DNA of 16,181 bases from Bacteroides sp. CAG:443 (GTDB taxonomy: Bacteria > Bacteroidota > Bacteroidia > Bacteroidales > Bacteroidaceae). Below are positions 7,024 through 13,456 of this stretch, one piece after another. The translations under genes and the position numbers were made by a program. The stretch's first letter is position 1. Every line of letters starts with the position of its first letter. Location: positions 1 to 16,181 of the forward strand of contig FR887745.1 in the NCBI GenBank assembly GCA_000432735.1. The letters are read 5' to 3'. A model generated the notes under the pieces. The model did no database searches. It was not told where the DNA came from and saw only the letters and a program-made list of their open reading frames with translations.

Positions 7024-8267
7024 AAAGATTAGATTATACTAAAGTCTCCGTCAAATTAAAGAAAAGTGAGTGGAGAGATGAGTGGTTCATCTATCTTGAA
7101 GCTTATCCTGTTTATGAGACGGGAAATGACAAACCCAAACGAGTGCGTGAATATCTCAGGAGGTCTATTACTACCCCTATATGGGATAAACGACGAAGCG
7201 AGCGAGCCGTTGCTGGTAGAATAAAGTACAAGCCCAAGCGAGATGACAATGGCGTTATTCAGTGTAAATCCAAGCAAGATATGGAAACTTGCCTTTATGC
7301 GGATGGCGTTCGAGTCCTGCGTCAAAAAGAGTACGACAACATGGCTCTCTTTACTGACCAGCAAATGGAAATGGCAGAACAAAGCGAACGCTCAAAATGC
7401 AATGTTCTGGAGTATATTGAGAAGTTAATCAAAGAAAGAGAGGAAACTGCGTCAGAATCGATAGTTGTCAACTGGCGCAGATTGCACACACTGTTGTCAA
7501 TGTTTGCCAAGTGTGACTACATACAGTTCTCGCAGATTGACATGAAGTATATTGAGGCATTCCGTTCCTTCTTGATAAAGGCACCGCAGGGTGGTTCTAA
7601 GAAAGGAACTATTTCAAGGAATACGGCATCGACGTACTTCTCTATCTTCAAGGCGGCACTCAAACAAGCTTTCGTGGATGGCTATCTGAATTGTGATATT
7701 GCTGCCAAGGCTAAAAATATCATGTTTCAGAGTGCTCGAAGAGAGTATCTGTCACTGGAAGAACTTAATATATTGGCAAAGACTCCGTGTGATGATATAC
7801 TAAAACGGGCAGCCTTGTTCTCTGCACTGACAGGAATGCGACATAGCGATATTCAAAAGCTTAAATGGTCAGAGGTTGAAGAATACAATGGTGGGTACCG
7901 TCTCAATTTCACTCAGCAGAAGACTAAGGGCGTTGAATACATGCCTATATCGCCACAGGCATACAATCTTTGCGGTGAGCGCAAGAAAGACGGAGAACTG
8001 TTGGTGTTTGCCGGACTGCCTGACCCTTCATGGATATCTAGGCCTTTGGAACGGTGGGTAAAAGCATCAGGGATTACCAAGCACATCACCTTTCATTGCT
8101 TCCGCCACACCTATGCAACGTTACAATTGGCTAACGGTACAGACATATATACCGTAAGCAAAATGTTAGGGCATACCAATGTAAAAACCACGCAAATCTA
8201 CGCAAAAGTAATTGACAAGAAGAAAGATGAAGCTACAGAAGCTTTTAAGTTGGACATAGATGAATAG
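7020..8267 (+). CDS. int: Tyrosine site-specific recombinase (ICE integrase)
   Basis: A 415-residue integrase expected to recombine the element's attachment site with the chromosome. It has an N-terminal Arm-type DNA-binding region (about 1-95), a SAM-like core-binding domain (about 125-225: VLEYIEKLIKE through ALKQAFVDG) and a C-terminal catalytic domain. The catalytic set is visible: R274 in TGMRHSD, a candidate Lys in QQKTKG (303), H359 and R362 in HCFRH, H385 in MLGHTN, and nucleophile Y394 in QIYAKV. Nothing essential is missing, so the protein should be active. It follows the HTH regulator with a four-base overlap, and its transcript ends at the hairpin at 8300-8341. It resembles Bacteroidetes conjugative-transposon integrases in length and motifs but was not assigned to a named element. 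Confidence 0.95.
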   Translation: MKRLDYTKVSVKLKKSEWRDEWFIYLEAYPVYETGNDKPKRVREYLRRSITTPIWDKRRSERAVAGRIKYKPKRDDNGVIQCKSKQDMETCLYADGVRVLRQKEYDNMALFTDQQMEMAEQSERSKCNVLEYIEKLIKEREETASESIVVNWRRLHTLLSMFAKCDYIQFSQIDMKYIEAFRSFLIKAPQGGSKKGTISRNTASTYFSIFKAALKQAFVDGYLNCDIAAKAKNIMFQSARREYLSLEELNILAKTPCDDILKRAALFSALTGMRHSDIQKLKWSEVEEYNGGYRLNFTQQKTKGVEYMPISPQAYNLCGERKKDGELLVFAGLPDPSWISRPLERWVKASGITKHITFHCFRHTYATLQLANGTDIYTVSKMLGHTNVKTTQIYAKVIDKKKDEATEAFKLDIDE

Positions 8268-8299
8268 TGATTATCATTTGTAAGCACTTAGTATAGAAG

Positions 8300-8341
8300 A
8301 CCACTTGTATCAATAAGTCCTTTATTGTACAGGTGGTTTTT
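8300..8341 (+). terminator. Terminator after the integrase gene
   Basis: ACCACTTGTA (8300-8309) pairs with TACAGGTGGT (8328-8337) through a 10-bp stem with one G-T wobble. Inner AATAA/TTATT pairing extends it, and five Ts follow (8337-8341). It lies 33 bases past the integrase stop. No good promoter match was found between it and the next gene. Confidence 0.8.
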
Positions 8342-8439
8342 AGTGCCTTTCATTTTCAACATTCTATGTAATGATGCTATTGTTTTGGCACTTTAACCTT
8401 TCGTGGAAACCAAACATTTATAACAATAAACAGATAAAA

Positions 8440-8478
8440 ATGAAAAAAGACAGCCTTTTTTGGCTTCTCTCTTTTTGA
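8440..8478 (+). other. Probable displaced 5' end of the next gene: start codon, then +1 frame change at TTT TGA
   Basis: An ATG at 8440 opens MKKDSLFWLLSF and stops at TGA 8476-8478, inside the run CTTTTTGAAG. Removing a single T from the T5 run (8472-8476) joins this frame without interruption to FEESKRVHKHV, and then to the 242-residue frame that otherwise starts only at a GTG (8504). The natural start of the downstream gene is therefore likely to be 8440. The break could be a real mutation, a sequencing error in a homopolymer, or a +1 recoding site, because tRNA-Phe could slip from UUU to UUU just before a UGA stop. Confidence 0.6.
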
Positions 8479-8503
8479 AGAGAGCAAGCGTGTCCACAAA
8501 CAT

Positions 8504-9232
8504 GTGGAGTGTACAGAAGACTTCTACAGAGAACTGTATGAGTTGTTTGAGATCGCAAGAAGTTGGTATCTTCAAGCTGAAAAGAATCATATGAAGACAG
8601 AGTACTTCATAGAACTATTTGAGCGCAGTCACCAATATATTGACTGTGATTGTGCACGTTGTAAGAACTCGCGACAGATGGCAATTGGCATTATTGGTAC
8701 TTTGTTTAGAGACTCTAAGTGTGTGTCAATAATCAAGAAAAAAGAAGATTATTCCAAGCAGGAACTTATTGAGTTGTTTCTTCAACATGTGGGTACTGGT
8801 CTGCCAATCCTTACCCGAAAGAAATCGTCCATCCTCACTTTGGGATGCCAATTGTCAGACAGACAGATGGATTTGTTGGTAGAACTTGTCCAAAGTCACG
8901 ACATATTTGATTTTGCCGACAACAGTGATGTGCGTAGCGAGTTGTGTCGCCTATTCAAGTGCGACTTGGACGCATCTATCCGTGTAAAGAATGTACGTAA
9001 TGTAGCCGTACTGTTTGACGCTATGGCTCAATACCATTTGATAAACAATAATTGGCAATATGTCATGGGAGAAGGTCGCTTCTTAACCAGTATCAAAAAG
9101 GATGGAACAGAGAAATTCATAACTTCAAGTTGTCTTTCCTCTTCTCTTTCAAGGATAAGAAGAAACGTTTCCATGACAGCAAGTCAATATGCCATCTGCA
9201 AATCCATCGAACAGATATTAAGAGAGGAATAA
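8504..9232 (+). CDS. Uncharacterised ICE protein, 5' end apparently frameshifted
   Basis: Not recognised. The open frame of 242 residues starts with GTG (8504), but the real gene probably starts at ATG 8440 and crosses a +1 frame change at 8473-8478, which would give about 263 residues. The sequence is soluble, with a helical N-terminal half (FYRELYELFEIARSWYLQAEKN) and a Cys cluster DCDCARCKNSR (about residues 48-58). The C-terminal half contains a leucine-rich segment LSDRQMDLLVELVQSHDIF. Its final 100 residues (VRNVAVLFDAMAQYHLI through SLSRIRRNVS) recall small DNA-binding or regulatory proteins of Bacteroides conjugative elements, but no family is assigned with confidence. It is isolated between terminators at 8300-8341 and 9263-9308, so it is transcribed alone. 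Its AT-rich composition matches the integrase side. Confidence 0.65.
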   Translation: MECTEDFYRELYELFEIARSWYLQAEKNHMKTEYFIELFERSHQYIDCDCARCKNSRQMAIGIIGTLFRDSKCVSIIKKKEDYSKQELIELFLQHVGTGLPILTRKKSSILTLGCQLSDRQMDLLVELVQSHDIFDFADNSDVRSELCRLFKCDLDASIRVKNVRNVAVLFDAMAQYHLINNNWQYVMGEGRFLTSIKKDGTEKFITSSCLSSSLSRIRRNVSMTASQYAICKSIEQILREE

Positions 9233-9262
9233 ATCACAATAATTCTGCTAAATGAAAGTAAA

Positions 9263-9308
9263 AACGTGATAGTTTGGTTGATACTGCCTTACTATCACGT
9301 TACTTTTT
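9263..9308 (+). terminator. Terminator after the uncharacterised gene
   Basis: AACGTGATAGT (9263-9273) pairs perfectly with ACTATCACGTT (9291-9301) across a 17-base loop. AC and then TTTTT (to 9308) follow. The 11-bp perfect stem makes this a convincing hairpin, 30 bases after the stop at 9232. Confidence 0.82.
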
Positions 9309-9338
9309 CTATTTAGTGACAGTCTCCCCATAACTTTG
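9306..9338 (+). promoter_or_regulatory. Bacteroides-type promoter for the HTH/RepA/primase operon
   Basis: TAACTTTG (9331-9338) matches TAnnTTTG exactly. TTTC (9306-9309) sits 21 bases upstream as a one-mismatch -33 element, overlapping the T-run of the preceding terminator. The start would be about 9343-9346, some 20 bases before the ATG at 9366. Close spacing downstream suggests it drives 9366 through 11228. Confidence 0.6.
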
Positions 9339-9365
9339 CATCAAAAATCATAAAAAATAATTAGC

Positions 9366-9734
9366 ATGGAAGAAAATAGTATAAGATTTGAAGATATTCC
9401 CAACGCTATAACGGGGGTACTGAAAAAGCTGTCATCATTAGAAGACAAGATTGATGGTATATATGAACTTGTTCAATCAGAAAAAGAAGAAACATGGTTT
9501 ACGGTTGCTGAATTATGTGCTTATCTCCCAACACATCCGGTAGAGCATACCATATATTGCTGGACAAGCAATCGGGAAATACCGTTTCACAAGAGAGGCA
9601 AACGCATCATGTTCCTCAAATCTGAGATAGATGAATGGCTTCAAGGAACCAAGGGCAAATCGAAGAACGAGATTCAAAGAGAAGCAGAGGAATATGTACT
9701 ATCTACACAAAGAAAGAATAGACGGCTAATATAA
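9366..9734 (+). CDS. HTH_17 / excisionase-like DNA-binding protein (first of two)
   Basis: A 122-residue protein with a short N-terminal coiled-coil-like segment (about residues 12-40: VLKKLSSLEDKIDGIYELVQ). A MerR/excisionase-type winged HTH follows (about 45-95: WFTVAELCAYLP, IYCWTSNREIPFHKRGKRIMFLKSEIDEWLQ). The tryptophan-containing end of the wing and the KRGKR strand are typical of HTH_17 proteins. The basic tail (about 98-122) is not conserved in appearance. Paired HTH_17 genes between integrase and replication genes are common in Bacteroides mobile elements, where they act in excision or in transcription of the mobilisation genes. The role here is inferred from this position. A good promoter lies directly upstream, and the next gene starts 43 bases after the stop. 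Confidence 0.8.
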   Translation: MEENSIRFEDIPNAITGVLKKLSSLEDKIDGIYELVQSEKEETWFTVAELCAYLPTHPVEHTIYCWTSNREIPFHKRGKRIMFLKSEIDEWLQGTKGKSKNEIQREAEEYVLSTQRKNRRLI

Positions 9735-9777
9735 CCGTGCTACTGTCTGTAAACAATTTAATTAAGGTACGTGACAC

Positions 9778-10119
9778 ATGAATGAAAGACATTTTAGACT
9801 CTATGAGCGAATTGTCGCAATAGAAGACAGTTTGGAGGCTTTGGGACCTATTGACAAACTAATAGAGCGAATCGAGGAATTGGAGAAGATGGTCAAGCAG
9901 ACCAAAACCGTCTTGGGGTTTGACGAAGCATGTAAGTATATTGGTGTTTCTGAAAGCCTGCTATACAAACTTACAGCCGCAAAAGAAGTTCCACACTATA
10001 AGCCAAGGGGAAAAATGCTGTATTTTAATAGAGAAGAAATCGACAAGTGGCTGCTCCAAAACAAACAAGAGGTCATTGGAATGGTAACGAAAATAGAAAT
10101 TGATAATCCGAAAGAATGA
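9778..10119 (+). CDS. HTH_17 / excisionase-like DNA-binding protein (second of two)
   Basis: A 113-residue protein with the same layout as the gene before it. It has a coiled-coil-like N-terminus (about residues 5-40: RLYERIVAIEDSLEALGPIDKLIERIEELEKM), then a winged HTH (about 45-92: VLGFDEACKYIGVSESLLYKLTAAKEVPHYKPRGKMLYFNREEIDKWL). The two proteins share architecture but clearly differ in sequence, so they are either old duplicates or separate recruits. The coiled coil suggests dimers, possibly heterodimers. Its stop overlaps the start of the ATPase gene (ATGA at 10116-10119), which points to coupled translation and a role in control of the replication module. Confidence 0.82.
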   Translation: MNERHFRLYERIVAIEDSLEALGPIDKLIERIEELEKMVKQTKTVLGFDEACKYIGVSESLLYKLTAAKEVPHYKPRGKMLYFNREEIDKWLLQNKQEVIGMVTKIEIDNPKE

Positions 10120-11228
10120 AAATGGAAGAAAATAACAAACATGTACAGCCTAACTCAAAAGAGGAAGGAGTACAGCGTCTCAATCGCATATTGAGCGAAT
10201 CGTTGATAAAGGCAACAGATACTTATAAAACACCTCCTCAGATTATATGGGTTGATAATTCCAGCATAGCCACATTGGGCAACTTCAGTGCTTCTACTGG
10301 TAAGGCAAAGGCGAAAAAGACCTTCAACGTGTCTGCCTTGGTAGCCGCTTCCCTCGCCAACGGCAAGGTACTGAACTATCGCGCCAGTCTGCCAGAGGGG
10401 AAACGCAAGATACTGTATGTAGATACGGAGCAGAGCCGCTATCACTGCCATAATGTGCTGGAGCGCATCCTGAAGCTCGCTGGTCTACCTACAAGCATCG
10501 ACAACGAGAACCTTGACTTTATCTGTCTGAGAGAGTACACGCCCTCCGTCAGGATAGAGGTCATAGACTATGCGCTTGCCCAAGACCAAAGCTATGGACT
10601 GGTCATCATCGACGGAATCAGAGACCTGCTTCTCGACATCAACAATGCGGGAGAATCGGTCGAGGTCATCAACAAGATGATGGAATGGTCATCAAAGTAT
10701 GACCTGCACATCCATTGCGTATTGCATCAGAACAAGGGCGACAATAACGTGCGCGGGCATATCGGTACGGAGATGAACAACAAGGCAGAGACGGTGCTTG
10801 TCATCACCAAGAGCACCACCAATCCCGACATCAGCGAGGTGAAGGCGATGCACATCCGTGAGAAGGAGTTCAAGCCGTTTGCCTTTACAGTCAATGAGGA
10901 AGGGTTGCCAGAGATTGTCGAGCACACGCCGGAGAAGGAAGAAGGTGACAAGCAACCGTCAAGGTTTACTTACCAAGACTTGACATCCGAACAGCATAAC
11001 GAGGCGCTGACGGCTGCATTCAAGGAGAAACCTATCAAAGGATTCGATCGCATGGTGGAGGAATTAACGCAAGCCTATGCAGACATTGGCTTTAAGCGTG
11101 GCAGAAGCGTCATCATCAAAATGCTGAAATACCTGATTAACGAGCAAAAGCTCATAGTGAAGCGGGATAATCATTACTATTTCGGATATACACCTGCCGA
11201 GATTGACCTGTTCCATGAAGAGGAATAA
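10116..11228 (+). CDS. RepA-like P-loop ATPase (AAA_25/RecA-fold helicase-like)
   Basis: A 370-residue RecA-fold ATPase resembling the RepA-type hexameric helicases of mobile elements, likely acting at the element's origin with the primase encoded downstream. The P-loop is unusual: GKAKAKKT (residues 62-69) fits GxxxxGK[ST] only if the second Gly is replaced by Lys67. Walker B is YGLVIIDGIRDLL with D166, followed by a HCVLHQNKGD sensor-like segment near 200. The C-terminal 80 residues look like a winged helix (KGFDRMVEELTQAYADIGFKRGRSVIIKMLKYL). The first 40 codons are AT-rich like the upstream genes; from about 10250 the codons become G/C-rich. That is a composition break inside the gene, perhaps an old recombination joint. 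ATG 10122 is an alternative start. Confidence 0.8.
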   Translation: MKMEENNKHVQPNSKEEGVQRLNRILSESLIKATDTYKTPPQIIWVDNSSIATLGNFSASTGKAKAKKTFNVSALVAASLANGKVLNYRASLPEGKRKILYVDTEQSRYHCHNVLERILKLAGLPTSIDNENLDFICLREYTPSVRIEVIDYALAQDQSYGLVIIDGIRDLLLDINNAGESVEVINKMMEWSSKYDLHIHCVLHQNKGDNNVRGHIGTEMNNKAETVLVITKSTTNPDISEVKAMHIREKEFKPFAFTVNEEGLPEIVEHTPEKEEGDKQPSRFTYQDLTSEQHNEALTAAFKEKPIKGFDRMVEELTQAYADIGFKRGRSVIIKMLKYLINEQKLIVKRDNHYYFGYTPAEIDLFHEEE

Positions 11229-11243
11229 AAACAGTTCAGAAAC

Positions 11244-11412
11244 CAGTTTAGTTTACGTCCGTACCTATATATAAGAAATAAGGCCAAAGTAAACCGAAAT
11301 CGGAGGCTGAATTGGGAAGCGGAAAAGTAGTTTAGCAAATGGTTTAGTTTACGGGTGTGCCTATATAGGAGAAAGGGTAAAGTAAACTGTTTCCATGGAC
11401 AAAGTAAAACCG
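11244..11412. repeat. Duplicated ~50-base element with AGTTTAC/GTAAACT arms; candidate origin or operator
   Basis: Two similar units lie at about 11244-11296 and 11341-11389. Each starts with GTTTAGTTTAC, contains CCTATATA in the middle and ends with AAAGTAAAC. Within each unit AGTTTAC faces GTAAAC as an inverted repeat. A further half-site, AAAGTAAAACCG (11401-11412), resembles the end of unit one. The cluster fills the 200-base gap between the RepA-like ATPase and the primase. That location suits iterons of a replication origin or a regulatory site for the primase gene. No T-run-ended terminator was seen in the gap. Confidence 0.65.
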
Positions 11413-11428
11413 AACAAATGAAAGTACA

Positions 11429-12328
11429 ATGAATATTGAACAATCGAAGAAACTGAGCATTATAGACTTCTTAGACAAGGAGAATGTAACGCTGAAAAAG
11501 AAGAAGGGCAATGCCTACTGGTATCTGTCACCCTTCAGGGACGAGAAGACCGCATCGTTCAAGGTCAGCAAGAAGGAGAACCTGTGGTACGACTACGCCA
11601 TTAAGGAGGGCGGTGACCTTGTGGAGCTGGTAAAGCGTATGTATAACAAACAATCCGTTTCCGATGCCCTTGCCTACCTTGCGTCCAAGAGTATTGCCAC
11701 TGTGGATAAGGCAATCGAGACCGCTATCGCAGCCAAGGAATACACGACAACCAAGATGAACGATGTGAAGCTGCTCCCACTGAGCAACCATTCTCTGCTG
11801 TCCTATTTCAGTAGCCGACGGATAGACATCACCATTGGCAGGATGTATTGCAGGGAGATACACTACAAGGTTGAGCAAAAACATTACTATGGCATTGCAT
11901 TTGGCAATCTGAGTGAAGGACATGAGGTGCGCAATCCCTATTTCAAGGGCTGCATCGGGCATAAGGACATCACCCTGCTTGCCCATACGTTCAACGAGTG
12001 GCAAAACGGTTGTCTGGTCTTTGAGGGCTTCATGGACTTCCTTGCTTATATGACCCTCGTTAAACAGCAAGACCGATGGTTTGTCGTTGAAAGCCCTTGC
12101 GACTATATGATACTGAACTCAGTCGCCAACCTCAAACAGGCATTGCATTACCTTGACCGTTACACCCACATCCATTGCTTCCTCGACAACGACCAGGCAG
12201 GACGCAAGACGGTTGAGAGCATCAGCAATGTATTCGAGTACAGGGTGACGGACGAGTCCTTCAGATATGCCGACTACAAGGATGTCAACGACTATCTGAT
12301 GAGGAAGAAACGAACGGCATCTGAATGA
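11429..12328 (+). CDS. DNA primase: CHC2-like N-terminus plus TOPRIM domain
   Basis: A 299-residue DnaG-type primase, expected to lay RNA primers for replication or complementary-strand synthesis of the element. The N-terminal region (about 12-75) follows the CHC2 zinc-finger plan (YWYLSPFRDEKTASFKV, KENLWYDYAIKEGGDLVELVK), but the zinc ligands are absent: Tyr, Ser and Asp-Tyr stand where Cys and His are expected. The finger is degenerate and probably folds without metal. A central linker leads to a TOPRIM domain with the catalytic Glu in VFEGFMDF (E199) and the DxD pair in CFLDNDQAG (D253, D255). The GYD-type recognition signature of longer DnaG proteins is missing, so this is a short element-borne form. 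The RepA-like ATPase and the repeat cluster lie immediately upstream. Confidence 0.88.
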   Translation: MNIEQSKKLSIIDFLDKENVTLKKKKGNAYWYLSPFRDEKTASFKVSKKENLWYDYAIKEGGDLVELVKRMYNKQSVSDALAYLASKSIATVDKAIETAIAAKEYTTTKMNDVKLLPLSNHSLLSYFSSRRIDITIGRMYCREIHYKVEQKHYYGIAFGNLSEGHEVRNPYFKGCIGHKDITLLAHTFNEWQNGCLVFEGFMDFLAYMTLVKQQDRWFVVESPCDYMILNSVANLKQALHYLDRYTHIHCFLDNDQAGRKTVESISNVFEYRVTDESFRYADYKDVNDYLMRKKRTASE

Positions 12329-12356
12329 CATTATAAAGACGAAAACACCATCATTT

Positions 12357-12455
12357 GATGCAAAAATGGCTCAAATGCATTGAAATTACATATCAAATCT
12401 GCACTTTTTCGCCCAAACATGCTTGATTCTCAATTATTATCCTTATTTTTGCATC
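12357..12455. repeat. 11-base inverted repeat flanking the cargo-operon upstream region
   Basis: GATGCAAAAAT (12357-12367) is the exact reverse complement of ATTTTTGCATC (12445-12455), with 77 bases between the arms. The right arm forms part of the promoter of the cargo operon. A smaller pair, CATTTGA (12352-12358) with TCAAATG (12371-12377), overlaps the left arm. It may be an operator for looping, or a relic of the joint where the cargo entered. Confidence 0.5.
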
Positions 12456-12475
12456 GTTTTAATACATTATTAAAA
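12422..12475 (+). promoter_or_regulatory. Promoter and overlapping operator palindrome of the AbiE-like operon
   Basis: TATTTTTG (12444-12451) matches the -7 TAnnTTTG element exactly. CTTG (12422-12425), 18 bases upstream, is a weak -33 element. Transcription would begin at about 12456-12459. Here a perfect palindrome, TTTTAAT (12457-12463) and ATTAAAA (12469-12475) with a 5-base centre, would cover the start point. A dyad in this position is what an autorepressing antitoxin of the AbiEi type would bind. It also argues that translation starts at 12485, not at the upstream ATG at 12380. Confidence 0.6.
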
Positions 12476-12484
12476 TGTAGCAGA

Positions 12485-13456
12485 ATGGAATTGAAAAAAG
12501 AAATAAGGATATTGGGCAGACGCTTTGAGGTGGAACCTCGTGCCAAGGAAAGCCTGAAAGGCATCACGGTTGGCGAGAAACTCTCATACCGTTTCTATGA
12601 TGGCACATACCAAGGCACGCCCCTGCTGTTCGTTGAGCCCAAGAAGGGCAATCCCTCTCCACGGACTTGCGCCATCACGGGCAAGCGGTTGACCGAAGCC
12701 CTGGGACTGCCTGCGGTGTTTATCCTTGCGCCCGGACCCACCTACGAGCGACACAGACTGGCAGACAAAGGAGTCTTCTTTGTCATGTCCGAGGAATATG
12801 CCCATCTGCCAGGCATCATAGCATTGGAGAAGACAAGCAACAGGAAGATTGCCGAAGTATTGACCCCTGTGGCGCAATACATACTACTCTATCACCTACA
12901 GGTGGGCAGTATTGAAGGAATGTCGCCAAGGGATATTGCACCGTTGCTTCCATATTCTTACGAAAGCGTCACGTTGGGTGTCACCTGTCTTGAAGATGTA
13001 GGACTGTGTCAAAAGATTCAGAACGGACAGCGCAGCAAGGTGGTACACTTCGAGTTGAAGGGCAAGGAACTGTGGGACAAGGCTCAGAACGTCTTGCTGT
13101 CACCTGTGGAGAACCGCATCTTTTGCGATGACATACGCTTGGATGCGGAATACCCCGTATGCGGCATCAATGCCCTGGCACATTATTCCATGCTTAATCG
13201 TGACCGGGAAGAGATGATAATGATGACAAGCAAGGAATATCGTGCCGTCAAGTCGGCTGATGTCATGGAGAATCCCAACATCTATGACGGCAACTATATC
13301 ATAGAGGTATGGAAATACCCTGTTGTCAGCAAAATGGGCGACAAAAGCCAGTGGGTTGATCGCCTTTCCCTTGTCCTTTCGTTGAGAGATGATGATGATC
13401 CGAGAGTAGAAAAAGAAGTAGAACGAATAATCAGTGAACAGAAATGGAAGGATTAG
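12485..13456 (+). CDS. AbiEi-like winged-helix protein (putative antitoxin/autoregulator)
   Basis: A protein of 323 residues from the ATG at 12485. A longer frame starts at 12380, but its first 35 codons lie in and upstream of the promoter, so it is not used. The N-terminal third has a compact domain (LSYRFYDGTYQGTPLLFVEP, ALGLPAVFILAPGPTYERHRLADKGVFFVMSEEYAHLP). A MarR-like winged helix follows (about residues 128-195: LTPVAQYILLYHLQ, MSPRDIAPLLPYSYESVTLGVTCLEDVGL). The C-terminal part contains YPVCGINALAHYSMLN, reminiscent of AbiEi proteins. The gene overlaps the nucleotidyltransferase gene by 13 bases, the arrangement seen in AbiE type IV toxin-antitoxin pairs, where the first protein represses the operon and neutralises the second. 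The function is inferred from fold and context. Confidence 0.72.
   Translation: MELKKEIRILGRRFEVEPRAKESLKGITVGEKLSYRFYDGTYQGTPLLFVEPKKGNPSPRTCAITGKRLTEALGLPAVFILAPGPTYERHRLADKGVFFVMSEEYAHLPGIIALEKTSNRKIAEVLTPVAQYILLYHLQVGSIEGMSPRDIAPLLPYSYESVTLGVTCLEDVGLCQKIQNGQRSKVVHFELKGKELWDKAQNVLLSPVENRIFCDDIRLDAEYPVCGINALAHYSMLNRDREEMIMMTSKEYRAVKSADVMENPNIYDGNYIIEVWKYPVVSKMGDKSQWVDRLSLVLSLRDDDDPRVEKEVERIISEQKWKD

Noticed and set aside
8384..8405. Second sigma-54-like promoter (TTTTGGCAC...) before the frameshifted gene
   Set aside because: After GG and ten bases there is TT, not GC or GT, so the -12 element is missing.
11244..11412. CRISPR array
   Set aside because: Only two imperfect units with internal dyads are present, with no regular spacers and no cas genes nearby.
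12380..12484. Upstream start adding 35 residues to the AbiEi-like protein
   Set aside because: The extension lies across and upstream of the TAnnTTTG promoter and the palindrome, and its residues look like translated AT-rich spacer. The ATG at 12485 is preferred.
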